Positions 19,832 through 31,983 are shown, counted from the stretch's first letter. The stretch: DNA of 64,000 nt from Porphyra umbilicalis (GCA_002049455.2 KV919142.1:1-64000); one strand, 5' to 3'. Program-made: numbers and translations. Notes: generated by a model from the letters alone, not told the origin.

Positions 19832-22800
19832 CTAGGGATCGGCTTCGATCAGTGTCGCTTGCGCGGATTTTGGCCACACGTAGGTGTACGGACTGTAAGC
19901 ACGGTTTAGCCGAGAGAAATGCCGCAGGGCAAGTTGCGGGTCATACGCAAAGTTGCGCGTCATGGCGGGTAGAGTCAGCTTAAGCCACGCGACAGGAAGT
20001 TTTTCCTTAATTGCGGCGGCGGTAATTAAATCTGTCCACGAGACATTGGCATGGATAACTTCGTCGCCGGTAACATGGACATGTTTGATAGTGGGTATCC
20101 ACATGGAATCCATGACGATGATGGCCACGGTTGTGAGCCCGGCTTGTCGGCGACTTCGCCGTGTTGGCGTTTGCCACTCGTACCCCGGTACATGCTTCTT
20201 TTTCTGTCGAAGAAAGCGCACCACCAGGTTGCGTAGGAGGTTCTCCAGGGGTTCCCAGGTGTCGTCCTTCGACCCGTAGTCGAACCAGCGCACCTTAGCG
20301 CAATAGCTGTCGCCCGTCTGGCGTCAGCCAAGGAGCTTGTCAATCACATACTCGTCGGCAGTTTCCGAGGGGGGATTGCGTTGGTCTAAACCATCTAGCA
20401 GGGGGTGAGGCACCGTGTCCGTCGTCGTTGGACGAGGAGCTGGGGTGACATGGTCACTGCTGACACGTTTTTCCTCCCCGTCGATGTCAATGACAAACGT
20501 GGAGGCACCCGCGTCTGCGTCGATGACCACGAAGGTCCAATGGATTTGCTTGGAAGCTTGTTTTGCCGATATTGGTTCGTCGTGTATACGAAGTCGCCGA
20601 TCTTGACGTCCGCAATGCGGGTTGCGACCCGATGGTCGAAGTTACGGTTGTAACGTTGTCCCGTCTTACACAAGGTCTCGACAACGATGGGGATGTGCTT
20701 GCGAAGGCGGGCCATGAACCCGCGTTTGCGAGCTAGGGGTGACCCATCCTTGAGCGTTTCCTTATTGGCCAGCGGAGTGCCCGGGGCCATTTGCGAACCG
20801 TGAGGTTGGGGATCCGCCTTGGGATGACGAGCTCAAATGGAGCGATACCCGTAGACTGGGGCGGTTGGCTACTATATGCCATGGTGATGACCGGGAGTAG
20901 CTCGTCCCATCATGATGGGTCATCAGCGACGTAGTGTCGCAGCTGAGTATCCATATTACGGTTGTACCGCTCAACTCACCCATTGGTTTGGGGGTGATAC
21001 GGCGTGGTGCGAACTGTTTCAATGCCAAGCATTTTCAGTACAGCGATGAAGAAGTTCGACATGAACTGGGGCCCTTGGTACGATAGGATCCGGTCCGGTG
21101 GCCCGTAGGCGGACACCCACGCGTCGATAATGGCTGACGCCACGGACATGGCCGTCATTCGTCGTAAGGCGACACACTTGGTGAGCTTGGCGAAGCGGTC
21201 GGTGATAACGAAGATGAAGCGATTGCCCTTCTTGGAGGCCGGGATGGGCCCAAAGATGTCAACGGACAGCTTCTTGAGAGACTCAGGAGCCGGGAAAAGC
21301 GTCAAGGGCGTGATGTGTCGCCGCAAGGCGAGGCGGTTTTGGGCACTAGTTGTGCACTTGGTGATGGTGGTGTGGATGTCCGTTCCCATCGATGGCAAGT
21401 AATATGCCTTTCGCATGGTGTAATACATCCAGTTCATACCAGGATGGGCTGCCACTGTGGCGTCGTGCTCGAGCGTCAAGACACGTTCGCGTCACGACTT
21501 TGGTATAACCAATTGGTTTCCGTTATGCATCCGGCGATACAGAGCGTGATGCTCGTTGTGAAAGAAGGCCTTGGACGTTCCGCGTTCCACGCGAGTGGAC
21601 ATCTCGACACAGTAGTCGTCTGTTTGTTGTGCTTTAACAACGTCGTCGAACTCCACCAGTTCCGGTGTGTGGGTACCCGTGTACCTCCCTGTCCGTAATC
21701 CGTTGGTCGTCTCGACCAATGCCAGGCAAGGTATATCATCATGGATATCTTCTTGCAGCGCCACCGTAGAGGCGCGCGACAGGAGTTCGGGCAAGTGGTG
21801 CGATGCACCTGGTTTATAACCCATATCGAATGTGTACTCGGAGAGGCAAATTCGCCATCGCATCAAGCGTCCGCTTGAGTCAGTTGTGCTGTCGATCCAC
21901 CGAAGTGTTCGGTGATCCGTTCGGATGAGGAACCGTTGCCCGTCGAGGAAGTGCCTCAACTTGAGGACAGCCCACACGACGCCGAGGCATTCGCGCTCCG
22001 TGGTGGAGTAGTTTTGGTCTGCAGCAGTGAGTCCTCGGCTCCAATATCCGACAGGATGAAGCAAGTCGCCCGGTTCCTCCTGGAGGAGTGTACAACCGAC
22101 TTGGTCGGCGCATGCGTCGACGTCGACGACGAGCTTCCGATTCGCCTTTGGAAACGCAAGTACCGGTGGGAAAAATAGTGCGTGGCAAAGGTCCTTGAGT
22201 GCGGCGATGGCCACATCCGTCGGTGGTGGTAGATGCGGTGGGAGCTCGGCCCCTGTTAGGGCATTCAGGGGCTTTGCGCGTTTGGTAAAGTCCTTCACGA
22301 AACGTCGATCGACGTTGCACATGCCCAAGAAGCTTTTCAGCAGGTTCTTCGTCGTTAAGAACTGGGCGTGCTTCAGAGCATCCACGTTCTTGTTCTGCAC
22401 GTGCAGTTGCCCGGGGCGGACAATGTGTCCGAGGAACTCGACTTCGTCGCAGAACCATGAACACTTTTCAAAGTTCAGGGAAACCCCGGCTTCGCGGAGA
22501 CGGTGCAGAGCCGTATCAACGTCCTCGACGTGTTGTTCCGCCATTGTGGAGAAGATGATGACATCGTCTAAGTAGAAAAGGCATATCTTCCACTTCAAGC
22601 CCGAGAGGATATTATCCAACGCACGCTGAAAGGTAGCAGGCGCGTTCGTTATTGCTGGTTGCCCATTTTTGTCCTGAGGGACTGGGACTGAGACTGGGAC
22701 TTACTGTGTTCCACCAATCAGGTGACCCCCTGGGACCGACTCTGTCCTTCTCACAGCACCGATGTGCTCATACGCATTGGAACCGCACATCGGCTTCTCA

Positions 22801-24193
22801 GCAGTTTTGCATATCTCGAGGGCAAACAGTGAGAATTCTCCGGATCACGGCACAATCTGGACTCGGAGCGGAGATGATCCGCTTGCTGGGTACGAAAACA
22901 GTGGCTTCTCGTCTGTGCAAGGCCCTCGTCATGAACCCGCACGTTTTATTTGCTGAAGTTGCGTCTGACAGCGCTTCTAAGCCAATTGTAGCCCTTATTC
23001 GCAGTCAGTCCCAGTCTCAGTCCACAAGGAGAGAATTGGGCAAGCAGCAATAAGCTGAAAGGCATTGATAACCAGTGGTATATACCACAATGCGTTGTGA
23101 ACGCCGTCTTATTATGCTCGTCCTTGCGTAAGGGCAGTTGCCAGTACCCCGCGGTGCAGTCGAGAGACGTGTACACCTGGGCATCTCCCAATGAGTCAAG
23201 GCAGTCCTCCATTCGAGGCAAGAGATAAGCATCCTTCTTTGTGCTGTTGTTTAACCGACGATAGTCAACACAGAGTCGGGCTTTGCCGTTCTTCTTTGGT
23301 ACAATTACCACAGGGCTCGGCCAAGCATTATGGCTAGGGGAAATGACGTGGAGCTTCAACATCTTGTTGATCTGATCAGAGATGATCTGCCGTTTGCACG
23401 GCCCGGTCCGGTAGGGTTGAGCCCGTATGGGCAGAGCGTCTGGAGGAGTGACGATTGCTTGGTCCGTAGCACGGATGACGCCAAGGGTTCCATCCCACGC
23501 AGACGAATGCGTCTTGAGCGTGTCTCGAGTCTGCTTGTGCAGATACTCGGAAGCCTCACTGAGGTCGAGGTCCTTGAGTGGCTCACGACTCGCGTCGTTC
23601 GATGAAGTATCGGTTCTATCCTTCGGATTGTTGTCATCCAAGACGGCGGACATCATCGGCCCTTGGTAGGGCTCTGCCAACCCCAAGGTTGAGTTCTTGC
23701 GATTAATGACTTGGTCCTTGCCAAAGTTGCATAACTTGACTAAGAAGGGTTCGTCGGGCTTGACGATGGCAAGGCCGCGGGCGACCGCCATTGACTTATG
23801 TCGGCATAACGGAGCGTTCGGTGTGATGGTAACCATATCGGGGGTGTCACATGTGGCCATGATCCACTTCTCTTGTTGACCGTCGACACGAACCTGTCTA
23901 CAGGCTCGCACCCTTGCGGGTTTGTCTTGCCAATGGCGGTCCCAGGCACTGTCATTAAGACAAGCCAAGATTGGCGTTGAACGAGGGTGTTCCTCCGTGC
24001 ACCGCACGTGTACCTGCCAGACGATCTTACGCAAACGCGGCAAGATCGCCTCAATGTTTTGTTCAATGAACTTGGTGCCAATGATGCACGGGACTTGTGA
24101 CGGTCCGTCACATGGCCCCCACACTCGGGGTACCAGATTCCCCGGAAATATGCCCACTACCACATATTTCAAATTGTTCCGTTGGCGACCCAC
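19832..24193 (-). mobile_element. Ty3/gypsy (chromovirus-like) pol fossil
   Basis: Family: Ty3/gypsy LTR retrotransposon. On the minus strand the parts run in this order: a pol N-terminal region from 24193; reverse transcriptase (ARLCVDYRRLNNSTKKD, FYLDDVIIFS); RNase H (RTDHRTLRWID); integrase (VDIFGPIPASKKGNRFIFVI); and a chromodomain-like end near 20.2 kb (RWFDYGSKDDTWEPLENLL). A separate MITE has inserted in the reverse transcriptase region (22652-23050). The copy is broken, with about five breaks, and looks moderately old. No LTR pair was identified, and no gag on this strand. Confidence 0.9.
22652..23050. mobile_element. 399-bp MITE inserted in the Ty3 fossil
   Basis: TA flanks both ends (22650-22651 and 23051-23052). 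The ends are TTGCTGGTTGCCCA and, as reverse complement, TTGCTGCTTGCCCA. Further in, a second inverted pair is built from GGACTGAGACTGGGACT. It encodes no protein. It shares the TTGCTG start and TA duplication with the MITEs at 11982, 17955 and 44913, so one Tc1/mariner-type transposase may have moved all of them. Confidence 0.9.
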
Positions 24194-24440
24194 TTGAGAT
24201 CACCTCGTGGCTCACCAACCACAACCGCAATCCCAATACTTCCCTGGGATTTGTAACCCCCCCCAGCGGGCCCCTACTTAAGGGCCCAAATTTGTGTAAA
24301 CCCGACTTGGATGATCGACTTATGTTACTCCGCGCCCCTGACCCCGGAGCGCCGCGAGGGTGTCACGTAGCACCCTTCGCCCGCCTCTACCCCAGGCGTT
24401 ATTCGAAGCTTCGGCCGTCCTCCGGGTTATGGGCCCCGTG
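24194..24440. other. Junction between two retroelement fossils
   Basis: Short stretch between the minus-strand Ty3 pol and the plus-strand repeat and gag-like region. LTR or leader sequence is expected here, but I could not define its ends. Confidence 0.35.
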
Positions 24441-24443
24441 GGC

Positions 24444-24585
24444 CCTGAGGGGAGAGTTTTCCGAGTGTCCTTTGAGGGTGTCTGAGGAGGGTTTTCCGAG
24501 GGTCCTTTGAGCGTAATTGAGGAGGGTTTTCGGAGGGTCCCTTGAGGGTGTCTGAGGAGGGTTTTCCGAGGGTCCGAGGGGAACG
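24444..24585. repeat. 36-bp tandem repeat, about four copies
   Basis: The unit contains GAGGAGGGTTTTCCGAGGGT followed by CCTTTGAG. Four imperfect copies run head to tail, with the spacer alternating between GTGTCT and a variant. This could be the repetitive part of an LTR or leader. Confidence 0.85.
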
Positions 24586-24889
24586 GATGGGATAAGAGGG
24601 TGAGGCGTGAGTGTCGCCTCGACGCTTTCGAAGCGGGCAAGTAAACTTCCGGTCACACAACTCGTGTTTGTCGCTCGGGGCGCCTTCCCCCGGTCGACGC
24701 CGTGCGTGTGTGCTCTTTGGGGTTTTCTTCCGGGGCGGGTATTCCGACAGGACTACCCGGCGACACGGTTTGGCTCGCCCTCCCCCCAACTGGGTGGGGT
24801 GGGCTGAGCGTGTTGTCACATTTGGTGGAGCAGCAGGGGATGAAGGCAGCTCAACCTTCCTCGGGGTGGTGGCAGTGCGCCAACCCGCC

Positions 24890-26420
24890 TCGGGGGAAAC
24901 CTAGCTGGTCCTCCTCCTCTTGGTGCCTAGCGCTGCGGGTGGCGCCCCGCAACGCCAGGTTTGGCTGAGTCCGGCCGGGTCTTTGGCCGATGGGGGGGGG
25001 AATGGAGACCCCCCTGGGGTCGAGGTGCCTGGTGCCGGGGTGGATGAGATTACCCCCCCCGGAGGCGGATCGTCCGTTGACGATCGCCACACCAGTGCCG
25101 GCACCACGGATGCGGGTGCCCGCAGGGAGCGGACTCTGTTACAACCCTTGCCCCCGGGCCTCGATCCGACTGGGACTCCCCCCCGACAGGCGCCCCCTCG
25201 GGTAGTACTCACCCCGAGGCGGTCCTGTCGGGTGCTGGCACTCATTTCGGCGTAGGACAGCTGCCCGACGTTACCACGTTGGGCAATGGGTCTGTGCCAC
25301 CACCGGCACGGGAACCTGCGGGTGGGAGCCCTAGTCGTGCTCTCCCAGGTTCATGGAGTGCCAAGGGTGCCCCGGCGCTTGAGCACAGCGCCGGAACCCA
25401 CGGTATCGGTCCGCCGGCGCTCGGGCCCGATGGGAGCTCCCCTCTCGGTGCTTGGGAGGGGGGGCCGGTTCCAGGATCGGCACGGGAGCCTGCAGGCGGG
25501 ATCTCTAGTCGTGCTCCCCCAGGCTCACAGGGTGCCAGGGATGGCCAGGGTCTCGAGTGGCGAGTCGCCGTGGCCGAAGCCGTTCGGTCTGAAGTTACCC
25601 GATCGCTAGTTACGATGTTGAGGGGCTCTACGCCCAGGCCCGCTGAGCGGCGGGGCCGAGCTTGACGCTTTGCTCGTCGGCGCCGACGCGACAACTCGTC
25701 GTCGACGTCGACTACTGACGTCTCCTGCTCGGGGGACGAGTCAGCTGTTGCGGCCCTACTTGGTGCGTTCCGTGCAACTCCCACGCCGTCGACGGTGAGG
25801 GAGGGCACTCGGGGTATTGACCCGAGGGCCCAACCGACTCCTGACTCGGCGGATGGTGAGCAAGGCGGGGGAGCGGCGCGAGAGTTACCCCGGGGTATTG
25901 ACCCGGGGTTCCCGACGCAACTCTCCTCCGCGACCGGTCCGGAGGCAGAGGGGTGGCCTACTCGAACCACCCCGACACCCCCAACTCGGGTGGTGCCGGC
26001 CAAGATTGTGGTGAACCACCCGTACTACCGGGTGATGTTCGATTGTGAGACCTTCGCGCTAGACAACAAGTCGGTTGCCGACACGTGGCGCCAGGCCCGT
26101 ACTCTGAGCCGGCGCAAGAAAGAGGTGGCTCAGTCGCTGGGGGTAAACGACGAGTGGGATGGTTCCCCCCCGGCAAAGGTCTTCCAGTTCTTTCGCAAGT
26201 TTGCCAAGGCCTGTGACGACAACAAAATCTCCGAAGGCGAGGCCTTCTACATCCTGCGAGACCTCACGAAGGAACCTCTTGAGTCATAGGTGATGATTGT
26301 TATGCCAACTCGCCGGGCGGGTGAACCCGGCGAGGTCCCTTCTTACCTGGAGCTCATCAACTGGATGATCCGGCGTCACGTCGACGAGGCCTTGGTGGCT
26401 ACTCTAGTCGAATGTTGAAA
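24890..26420 (+). mobile_element. Gag-like retroelement fossil (plus strand)
   Basis: The region begins with Pro/Gly-rich sequence, including two diverged direct repeats 174 bases apart (25306 and 25480). It ends in a globular, helical, capsid-like segment near 26.0-26.29 kb (for example VFQFFRKFAKACDDNKISEG). The style is that of an LTR-retrotransposon gag. It points away from the neighbouring Ty3 pol, so it belongs to another copy. It is partial and broken, with a few breaks, and its age is uncertain. Confidence 0.55.
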
Positions 26421-26864
26421 CGCAGTGATGATAGGGGTTGGGGGACCACGGTGAAGTGGTTGAGTGGCTTGAGCTTGTGTGTGTGTGTGCGAACGTGCTT
26501 TGTTAGGTTTCCTAAGGTTCGCCCGCCTCTCCCAACCGAGAGCACCTCTCAAATAGTCCCCACCGGCCCAAGTGCTCCCCCCTCTCGCGCCCACACCGAC
26601 GCCAACGCCCTCGCACCAAATCGAACCACTCCCCAAATCGAAAACCACTAGAGCAAAGCGAAGATCAAATCCAAAACATGCCAAAAGTAACGCCCCAAGA
26701 TCACCCAACACGAATGTGGGTAATTTGACCACGTCTTGCAAATGTACCATGTGGGGTACCATAAGGGTCACCGACATCATCCAACCGCGGACCGCCAGTG
26801 GAGTCGGCGACGAGCATCACAGTCCAACACTCCTCCTTGCTTGTTGCCGCGGGGGTTCTTGTAT
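26421..26864. other. Spacer between gag-like and copia fossils
   Basis: No coding sequence supported. The region next to the copia pol end (26.7-26.86 kb) should contain its polypurine tract and LTR start. I found no matching LTR elsewhere in the window. Confidence 0.35.
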
Positions 26865-28797
26865 TCAGCAAAGCCCCATGGCCTCGACCTGCTTGTCGTG
26901 CTTGGTCTTGCCGAGTTCCTTCGTCATCGGGTCCGCCACCATGTCGTCAGTTGCACAATGCTCCAGTGTCACCTTGTCCGTCGTGATGACCTCGCGCACA
27001 AAGTGGTAGCGAATGTCGATGCGCTTCGTGCGCATGTGCTCGACGGGATTCTTGGAGAAGTCAATGCACCCGCTGTTGTCGACCTTGATGTTGATCGGCC
27101 CGCCCGAGATCGCTGTCCGCAGCCCTTGAGATGCCACGCTTTGCACGAGGTTGTTGAGCCTAACAGCTTCCTTGCTGGCCTCACATAGAGCCATGTACTC
27201 GGCTTCCATCGTCGACAGCGCCACCGTCTTCTGAAACTTAGAACCCCAGCTGACAGCTCCTCCGCCAAAGATGAAGGTGAAGCCCGTCGTAGAAGGTCGC
27301 GTCTCGTGGTCACCCGCCCAGTCGGCATCACTAAAGCCTTGTAGAACAAAGGAAGAGTTCTTTTCGAAGACCAGCCCCTTGTCCATCGAACCATTGACGT
27401 ACCGTAGAACGCGCTTGATCGCCGCCGAATGCTCCTTGCCGTAGCACGAGACAAACCGACTCAGCTTCCCGATGGCGAAGGCGAGGTCAGGACGCGTCCC
27501 GACCATCAGGTACAGTAGACTGCCGACGGCTTCGCGGTAGGGCAGCGCGTCGTCGCTCTCGTCGGCCTTGACCAGCTGCAGGCCCACCTCCAGCGGCGTT
27601 CCGATCGGGTTGCACTCCGCCATCCCGACCTTCTCAAGCACTTGCGCTGCGTACTTGCCCTGCGACAGCTTGAGGGTGCCCAACGCCTTGTCACGCCTCA
27701 TCTCTAGCCCGTGGATGACCTTCGCCTCGCCCAGGTCCTTCATCTCAAAACCCTTGTGCGGAGCGTCCTTAATCTTGTAGATCGCCGCCAGGCTTGATGC
27801 CACCAACAGGAGATCGTCGACGTACACCAGGACAGTGATGATTTCGCCGTCATCCATAAGGCGGTAGAGGCATGCATCCGGGTCCATGTTGTCAAACCCC
27901 TGCGACTTGAGGAAGTCGTCGAGCTTGGCGTACCACATCTTGGGGGCTTGCTTCAGCCCATACAGCGCTTGGAGGAGACGACAAACCTTGTCAGGATACG
28001 TCGGATCGACATAGCCGTCTGGCTGCTCCATGTAGACCTTCTCTTCAAGGTCTCCGTTGAGGAAGGCCGTCTTGACGACCATCTGATGTAGTTCCCACCC
28101 GTTCGCCGCCGTCATCGCCAGGATGCATCGGATGGTAGTGAACTTGGCCACCGGCGCGAACGTCTCGTTGAAGTCAAGCCCCCTGATCTGCCGGTTCCCC
28201 ATTAAGCACAGGCGCGCCTTGTGCCGCGTCTTGCTGTTCCCGTTTTCGTCAACCTCGTCCTTGACCTTGTAAACCCAATTGCCGTTCAGCACGCGTTGAG
28301 TGGCCGGGCGATCCGTCAAGCGCCAAGTCTTGTTCTTGCGGATGGCCTCCATCTCCTCATCCATGGCGATCCGCCACTTAGCCGATTCTTGCCCTTGTAC
28401 GGCTTGCACGTACGTCTTGGGCGCCTCGTGAGCAACCAGGCTCACCGGGCGCCAGTACTCGACAGGTGGTCGCCGCGCTCTGCCGCTCCGACGCAGCGTG
28501 TCTTGAGAGCTGCCACTACCTTGATTTTCGTCCGCGGACTTGTCAGATCCATCGTCTTGCTTTTCATCCTTGTCGTCCTTGTCAGCATCTACGTCTTCGC
28601 CGTCGCTTGCAGAGCGCAAACCCGTCTCGACTTCGACAACTTCGTCTCCGGGAAGCTCCTCCGCAACTTCTGCGACCTATGTTTCGTCGGTCTCGGCGAA
28701 CACGACGCTTCGTGCCTTGACGACCTTGCCGTCGTCAAGGATGACCTTGTACGCCTTGCTGCCGTCGGGATAGCCTTGAGACTGTGGCGCCGAACTC
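26865..28797 (-). mobile_element. Ty1/copia pol fossil, 3' half
   Basis: Family: Ty1/copia. On the minus strand it covers the integrase C-terminal tail (AYKVILDDGKVVKARSVVF), reverse transcriptase (NETFAPVAKFTTIRCIL, VLVYVDDLLLVAS) and RNase H (STMEAEYMALCEASKEA). This part looks nearly whole and is the best-preserved LTR-type sequence in the window, so it is probably younger than its neighbours. The rest of the element is not seen, and similarity stops at about 28800. Its GC is lower than that of the host genes. Confidence 0.93.
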
Positions 28798-29539
28798 GGC
28801 CAACCCTTCGGCGCCCTCTCCATCCGAATCGACCTTAATATTCTCCCCCACCCCCTTTCCGACCCCCGCGCCAGCAACCACCCCCTCCCTTGTCGTTGTA
28901 CCCGGCGCGGTCCTCCCCCACCCCATCCCTGTACCCCCCCCCGATCTCTTGTCGCTGCCTCCTGTCGGCATTCAGCCCAGGCATTTTGAGGCCACCGGGC
29001 AGCGGCCGCGAAAGGCCACGACAGCGCGGCGACCAAGAGCCGCCGCCGCCCCGCCTTCCAATTACTCGACGGCGCGACGTCCAGGGTGCAGCCCTTCACT
29101 CCGGCCCAAGCCGCGTAATGACAGGCCGCGGTCACGACCACCAACGGCGCCGGCGGATGTTGGGTCCCGCTGCTCCTCACCCGCCGTGGGAGCGAGCACC
29201 ACCCGCATTCAGCGGGTGGCCCGCTTCCCGCCTCCATTACGGCCGGTGTCCGTCGCCCTGTCTCCGGCCTTGACGGCGTTTCTCAACGGTCGTACGCCTC
29301 AAAGGCAGCCGGAGTTGCCGCCCGTCGTGCCTTCCGGGGCTGTGCGCCGCGTGGTCACGCGGGCCCCCACCGCCGTGCCGGTTGCATCTCTGTCGAGAGC
29401 TGCATACGAGGCCGCTGGGGTGGACACTGGGGAAAACCCTGCGGGCCATGCTCGGCAAAGGGGCCAGAACCGTTGAGGCGGACGCGGTGGCGGGGCAGGG
29501 CGGCCAAGCAGCACTCGCCGGGATACGTAAGGGACGCTC
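28798..29539 (+). other. Pro/Ala-rich sequence before the helicase region
   Basis: A plus-strand frame from 28784 to 29476 starts MAPNSANPSAPSPSESTL and is Pro/Ala/Arg-rich without a domain. It may be the disordered N-terminal part of the helicase-bearing gene downstream. Its first bases overlap the broken edge of the copia fossil. Confidence 0.35.
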
Positions 29540-30642
29540 GGCCCGGGTATGCGGCGTGCGGTGTGCGGTGCCCTCGTCAACCGTGGTATCGAGCCGGTGT
29601 TGCTGAGCTTTCTGGGGGAGCGCCCGCAGACGGAGGTGTACGAGCGCATCAACTAGGGCCTCAGCGCTTTCGCCCGAGAATTTTACCGCGGCGAGGTGTG
29701 GCCGCTGCGCGGCATCTTCGGCGTGCTGTCCCGCTTTCCCGCCGGGCTGGCCAATGAAAGCGGAAACAAGCTCACGCCAGCGGTGGTCGCGACGTGGTTA
29801 ACCGACAGCGGTACAGTCGCCTGCTCGTGCCAGGGGCGTGTGCGTCATGTGGCGCGTCACGGCATGCCGCCGGCGGATGGGACGAGCCAGCACGCTCGGA
29901 GGTTCCGCGGAGCAATCGATTGCGTCTCTTCTCGGCTAGGCGTGTCGCTTTCGGTCTTTCCGCGGGTTGTGCCGGTGCTCTTTGGTGACGAGAGCACCGA
30001 CTGGGTCGGCGCCAGCGTGGGGGCAGCCACGGACAAAGGCTTCAAGCTGGACTGGGATGCTGAAGGTATCATTGAGGCGTTCAGAACGGGGCACACGGTG
30101 GTGTCGGTGGTCCTGTCGGGCGCTGGCTCCTGCCGGGTGCCTGCTGAGACGAGATCAGCAGCAACCTGACCCACCCGGCGCGGCGTGCCTTTGCCGAGCG
30201 GGCCATGCAGGAGGTGGCCCCAGCTGCGGTAGTGCTGAAGCCGGTCGCAGTGGTACTGTCCACCAGAGAGGTGGACGGGGTGGCGACTGCCTCGCAAGGG
30301 GTAGTCAAAGAGTGCCGCGAGTCCTCCGTCGTGTACGAGTTTTGTAGCCGGGTGATGGTCGTGGAGGTCGCCGCCTTCGAAGTCATCGACAATTGTGGGG
30401 CTTGCCTGGACACTCGCCCCGCCATTCCATTGACGCTGGCGTGGTCCATGACGATCCACCGTGCGCAGGGGGAGAGTCTAAGCACGCTTGCGATTGACTT
30501 TTGCGAGCTCAAGTGGCGCCTTGAAGCGCTGGTGTATTCTGGTTTGTCCCGATGCCGTTGCCTTGATGGCCTGCTAGTGCGAGGACTGCGCCGTGAACAC
30601 ATTGTTGTAGACACGGATGCGATACAATTCTATGTCACATAA
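29540..30642 (+). CDS. Pif1-like helicase, C-terminal part, probably degraded
   Basis: The last 145 residues carry the C-terminal hallmark of Pif1/RecD-type helicases: IPLTLAWSMTIHRAQGESL, then VYSGLSRCRCLDGLLV and RREHIVVD. In the family this region completes the second RecA fold and DNA-unwinding site. The upstream part (GEVWPLRGIFGVLSRFPAGL and following) has a coding look but no motif I can name, and no Walker A is visible. The frame is interrupted, so the gene is probably not intact. It converges on the minus-strand frames ending at 30714, leaving about 70 bases between them. It could be a host gene remnant or part of a Helitron or other helicase-bearing mobile element. Confidence 0.55.
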
Positions 30643-30713
30643 ACTCCCGTTTTTATTGTGTACAATCCACCATCAACAGCAACGCACATACACACCCGTC
30701 GGTCTCAACACGC

Positions 30714-31157
30714 TCACCCCTCGATGTAGAGAGCATTCCAAAGCACCAGCGACCGCTCAGCGAGTGCCATGGAGTTGGCAGTGTGTGCTTCCGCCATCGT
30801 ACTAGGAAACAACAAATCAACAAAGTGCTGCTTACAAAAATGGGCGTATGCAGTATTCTCATAACGGGAAGACGGAAAAGGGTAGTCGGCGCCCCACTGG
30901 CCGAGTGCGCACACTACGCCAAAAACTTCCACAGCGGGCATCTCATCCAACAAGATGGCGTACTGGCCCGACTCTTGGCTTCCTGACTCGGCCTCCCGTG
31001 CCAGCAGCGCCGCCATGTTCGGGGCCGCCACTCGCCACACGCAGGCGGTCGCAAGTAGAATAGATCCCTCCTCCAGTGGCGGACGGTCAAACAAGCGGAC
31101 ATGGGGTCTGCTCGGGAAAAGCGCAGTGGAGGAATGAGAGGGAGGTCGGTCAGTCAA
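30714..31157 (-). CDS. Unknown protein or exon, 147 residues
   Basis: The frame starts MTDRPPSHSSTALFPSRPHV. It contains a globular stretch with RVAAPNMAALLAREAESGSQ and YAILLDEMPAVEVFGVV and ends LVLWNALYIEG. Composition is that of a real protein. No family is recognised. It is the most downstream of four minus-strand frames spanning 30.7-33.5 kb that share style and may be exons or neighbours of one unit. Confidence 0.4.
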   Translation of the reverse strand: MTDRPPSHSSTALFPSRPHVRLFDRPPLEEGSILLATACVWRVAAPNMAALLAREAESGSQESGQYAILLDEMPAVEVFGVVCALGQWGADYPFPSSRYENTAYAHFCKQHFVDLLFPSTMAEAHTANSMALAERSLVLWNALYIEG

Positions 31158-31239
31158 ACAAGCTTCAGGTGCGCTCTGAGCCGCCGATGGCGGTCACGGT
31201 CGAGAAAGCATCAATAAGCCACTCAAAAGAAGGAAAGTA

Positions 31240-31983
31240 TCACATGCTGGTCACATACCCGATGGAACCCACGGGCCAGGCAATGCGGTACCCTGCCTGG
31301 ATAAAGCTCATCGGCACGGGGGTCGACGACGGATAGCCCTTTTCCAGGCACAACCGACTGTCTTGACCAAACGGGTAGACAGCCTCCTCGCTGCCCGACT
31401 CGACGGCCTCTACGAATGCGGTGGCTATGGTCGGGGGCGCGTCGACGAAATGGAACGAAGTGTATTCTGGATGAACCTTGGAGATCGCCACCCGCTTGCC
31501 GTCCACCAGCAAAACGCGCGCGCCAGAACGCCGCACAACAGAGGTGGTCACCGCACCTGTGAGCGCCATCTCGTAAACAGTTGCTGCTCCTCCACCACCT
31601 CCCGTGCCGCCGCCATAAGCAGCACCCGCCGAGCCTCCGCCACCTGATCCAGCGCCACCCGAGTTGCCGCCACCCGAGCTGCTGCCACCCGAGCCACCTG
31701 CCCCCGAGCCACCTCCACCTATGCTGCCGCCATCCGAGCCGCCGCCACCTGAACCGCCGACACCTGAGGCGCTGCCACCCGAGCCGCCACCACCTGAGCC
31801 GCCGCCATCCAAGCCGCCCCCACACAAGCCGCCGCCATTCGAGCCGAGGCCACCCGAGCAGCCGCCACCCGAATCTCCGCCACCCGAATCGCCGCTACCT
31901 GAGCCGCTGCCGGGCGCAAGCCCAGGTGACTCCCGCCCCCGCTCTCTTCCCTTACTTATTTGGCCGCCGGGGTTTTGCAGCAC
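31240..31983 (-). CDS. Gly/Ser-rich protein with C-terminal globular domain
   Basis: The first 130 residues are a Gly/Ser repeat built on 15-bp units of the form GGCGGCTCGGGTGGC. A globular end of about 115 residues follows, with SGARVLLVDGKRVAISKVHP and PMSFIQAGYRIAWPVGSIGY. The repeat looks like a flexible linker. The family is not recognised. It shares its strand with the frames on either side, and an overlap at 31956-31983 with the next frame suggests frame variation in a single larger coding unit. Confidence 0.45.
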   Translation of the reverse strand: MLQNPGGQISKGRERGRESPGLAPGSGSGSGDSGGGDSGGGCSGGLGSNGGGLCGGGLDGGGSGGGGSGGSASGVGGSGGGGSDGGSIGGGGSGAGGSGGSSSGGGNSGGAGSGGGGSAGAAYGGGTGGGGGAATVYEMALTGAVTTSVVRRSGARVLLVDGKRVAISKVHPEYTSFHFVDAPPTIATAFVEAVESGSEEAVYPFGQDSRLCLEKGYPSSTPVPMSFIQAGYRIAWPVGSIGYVTSM

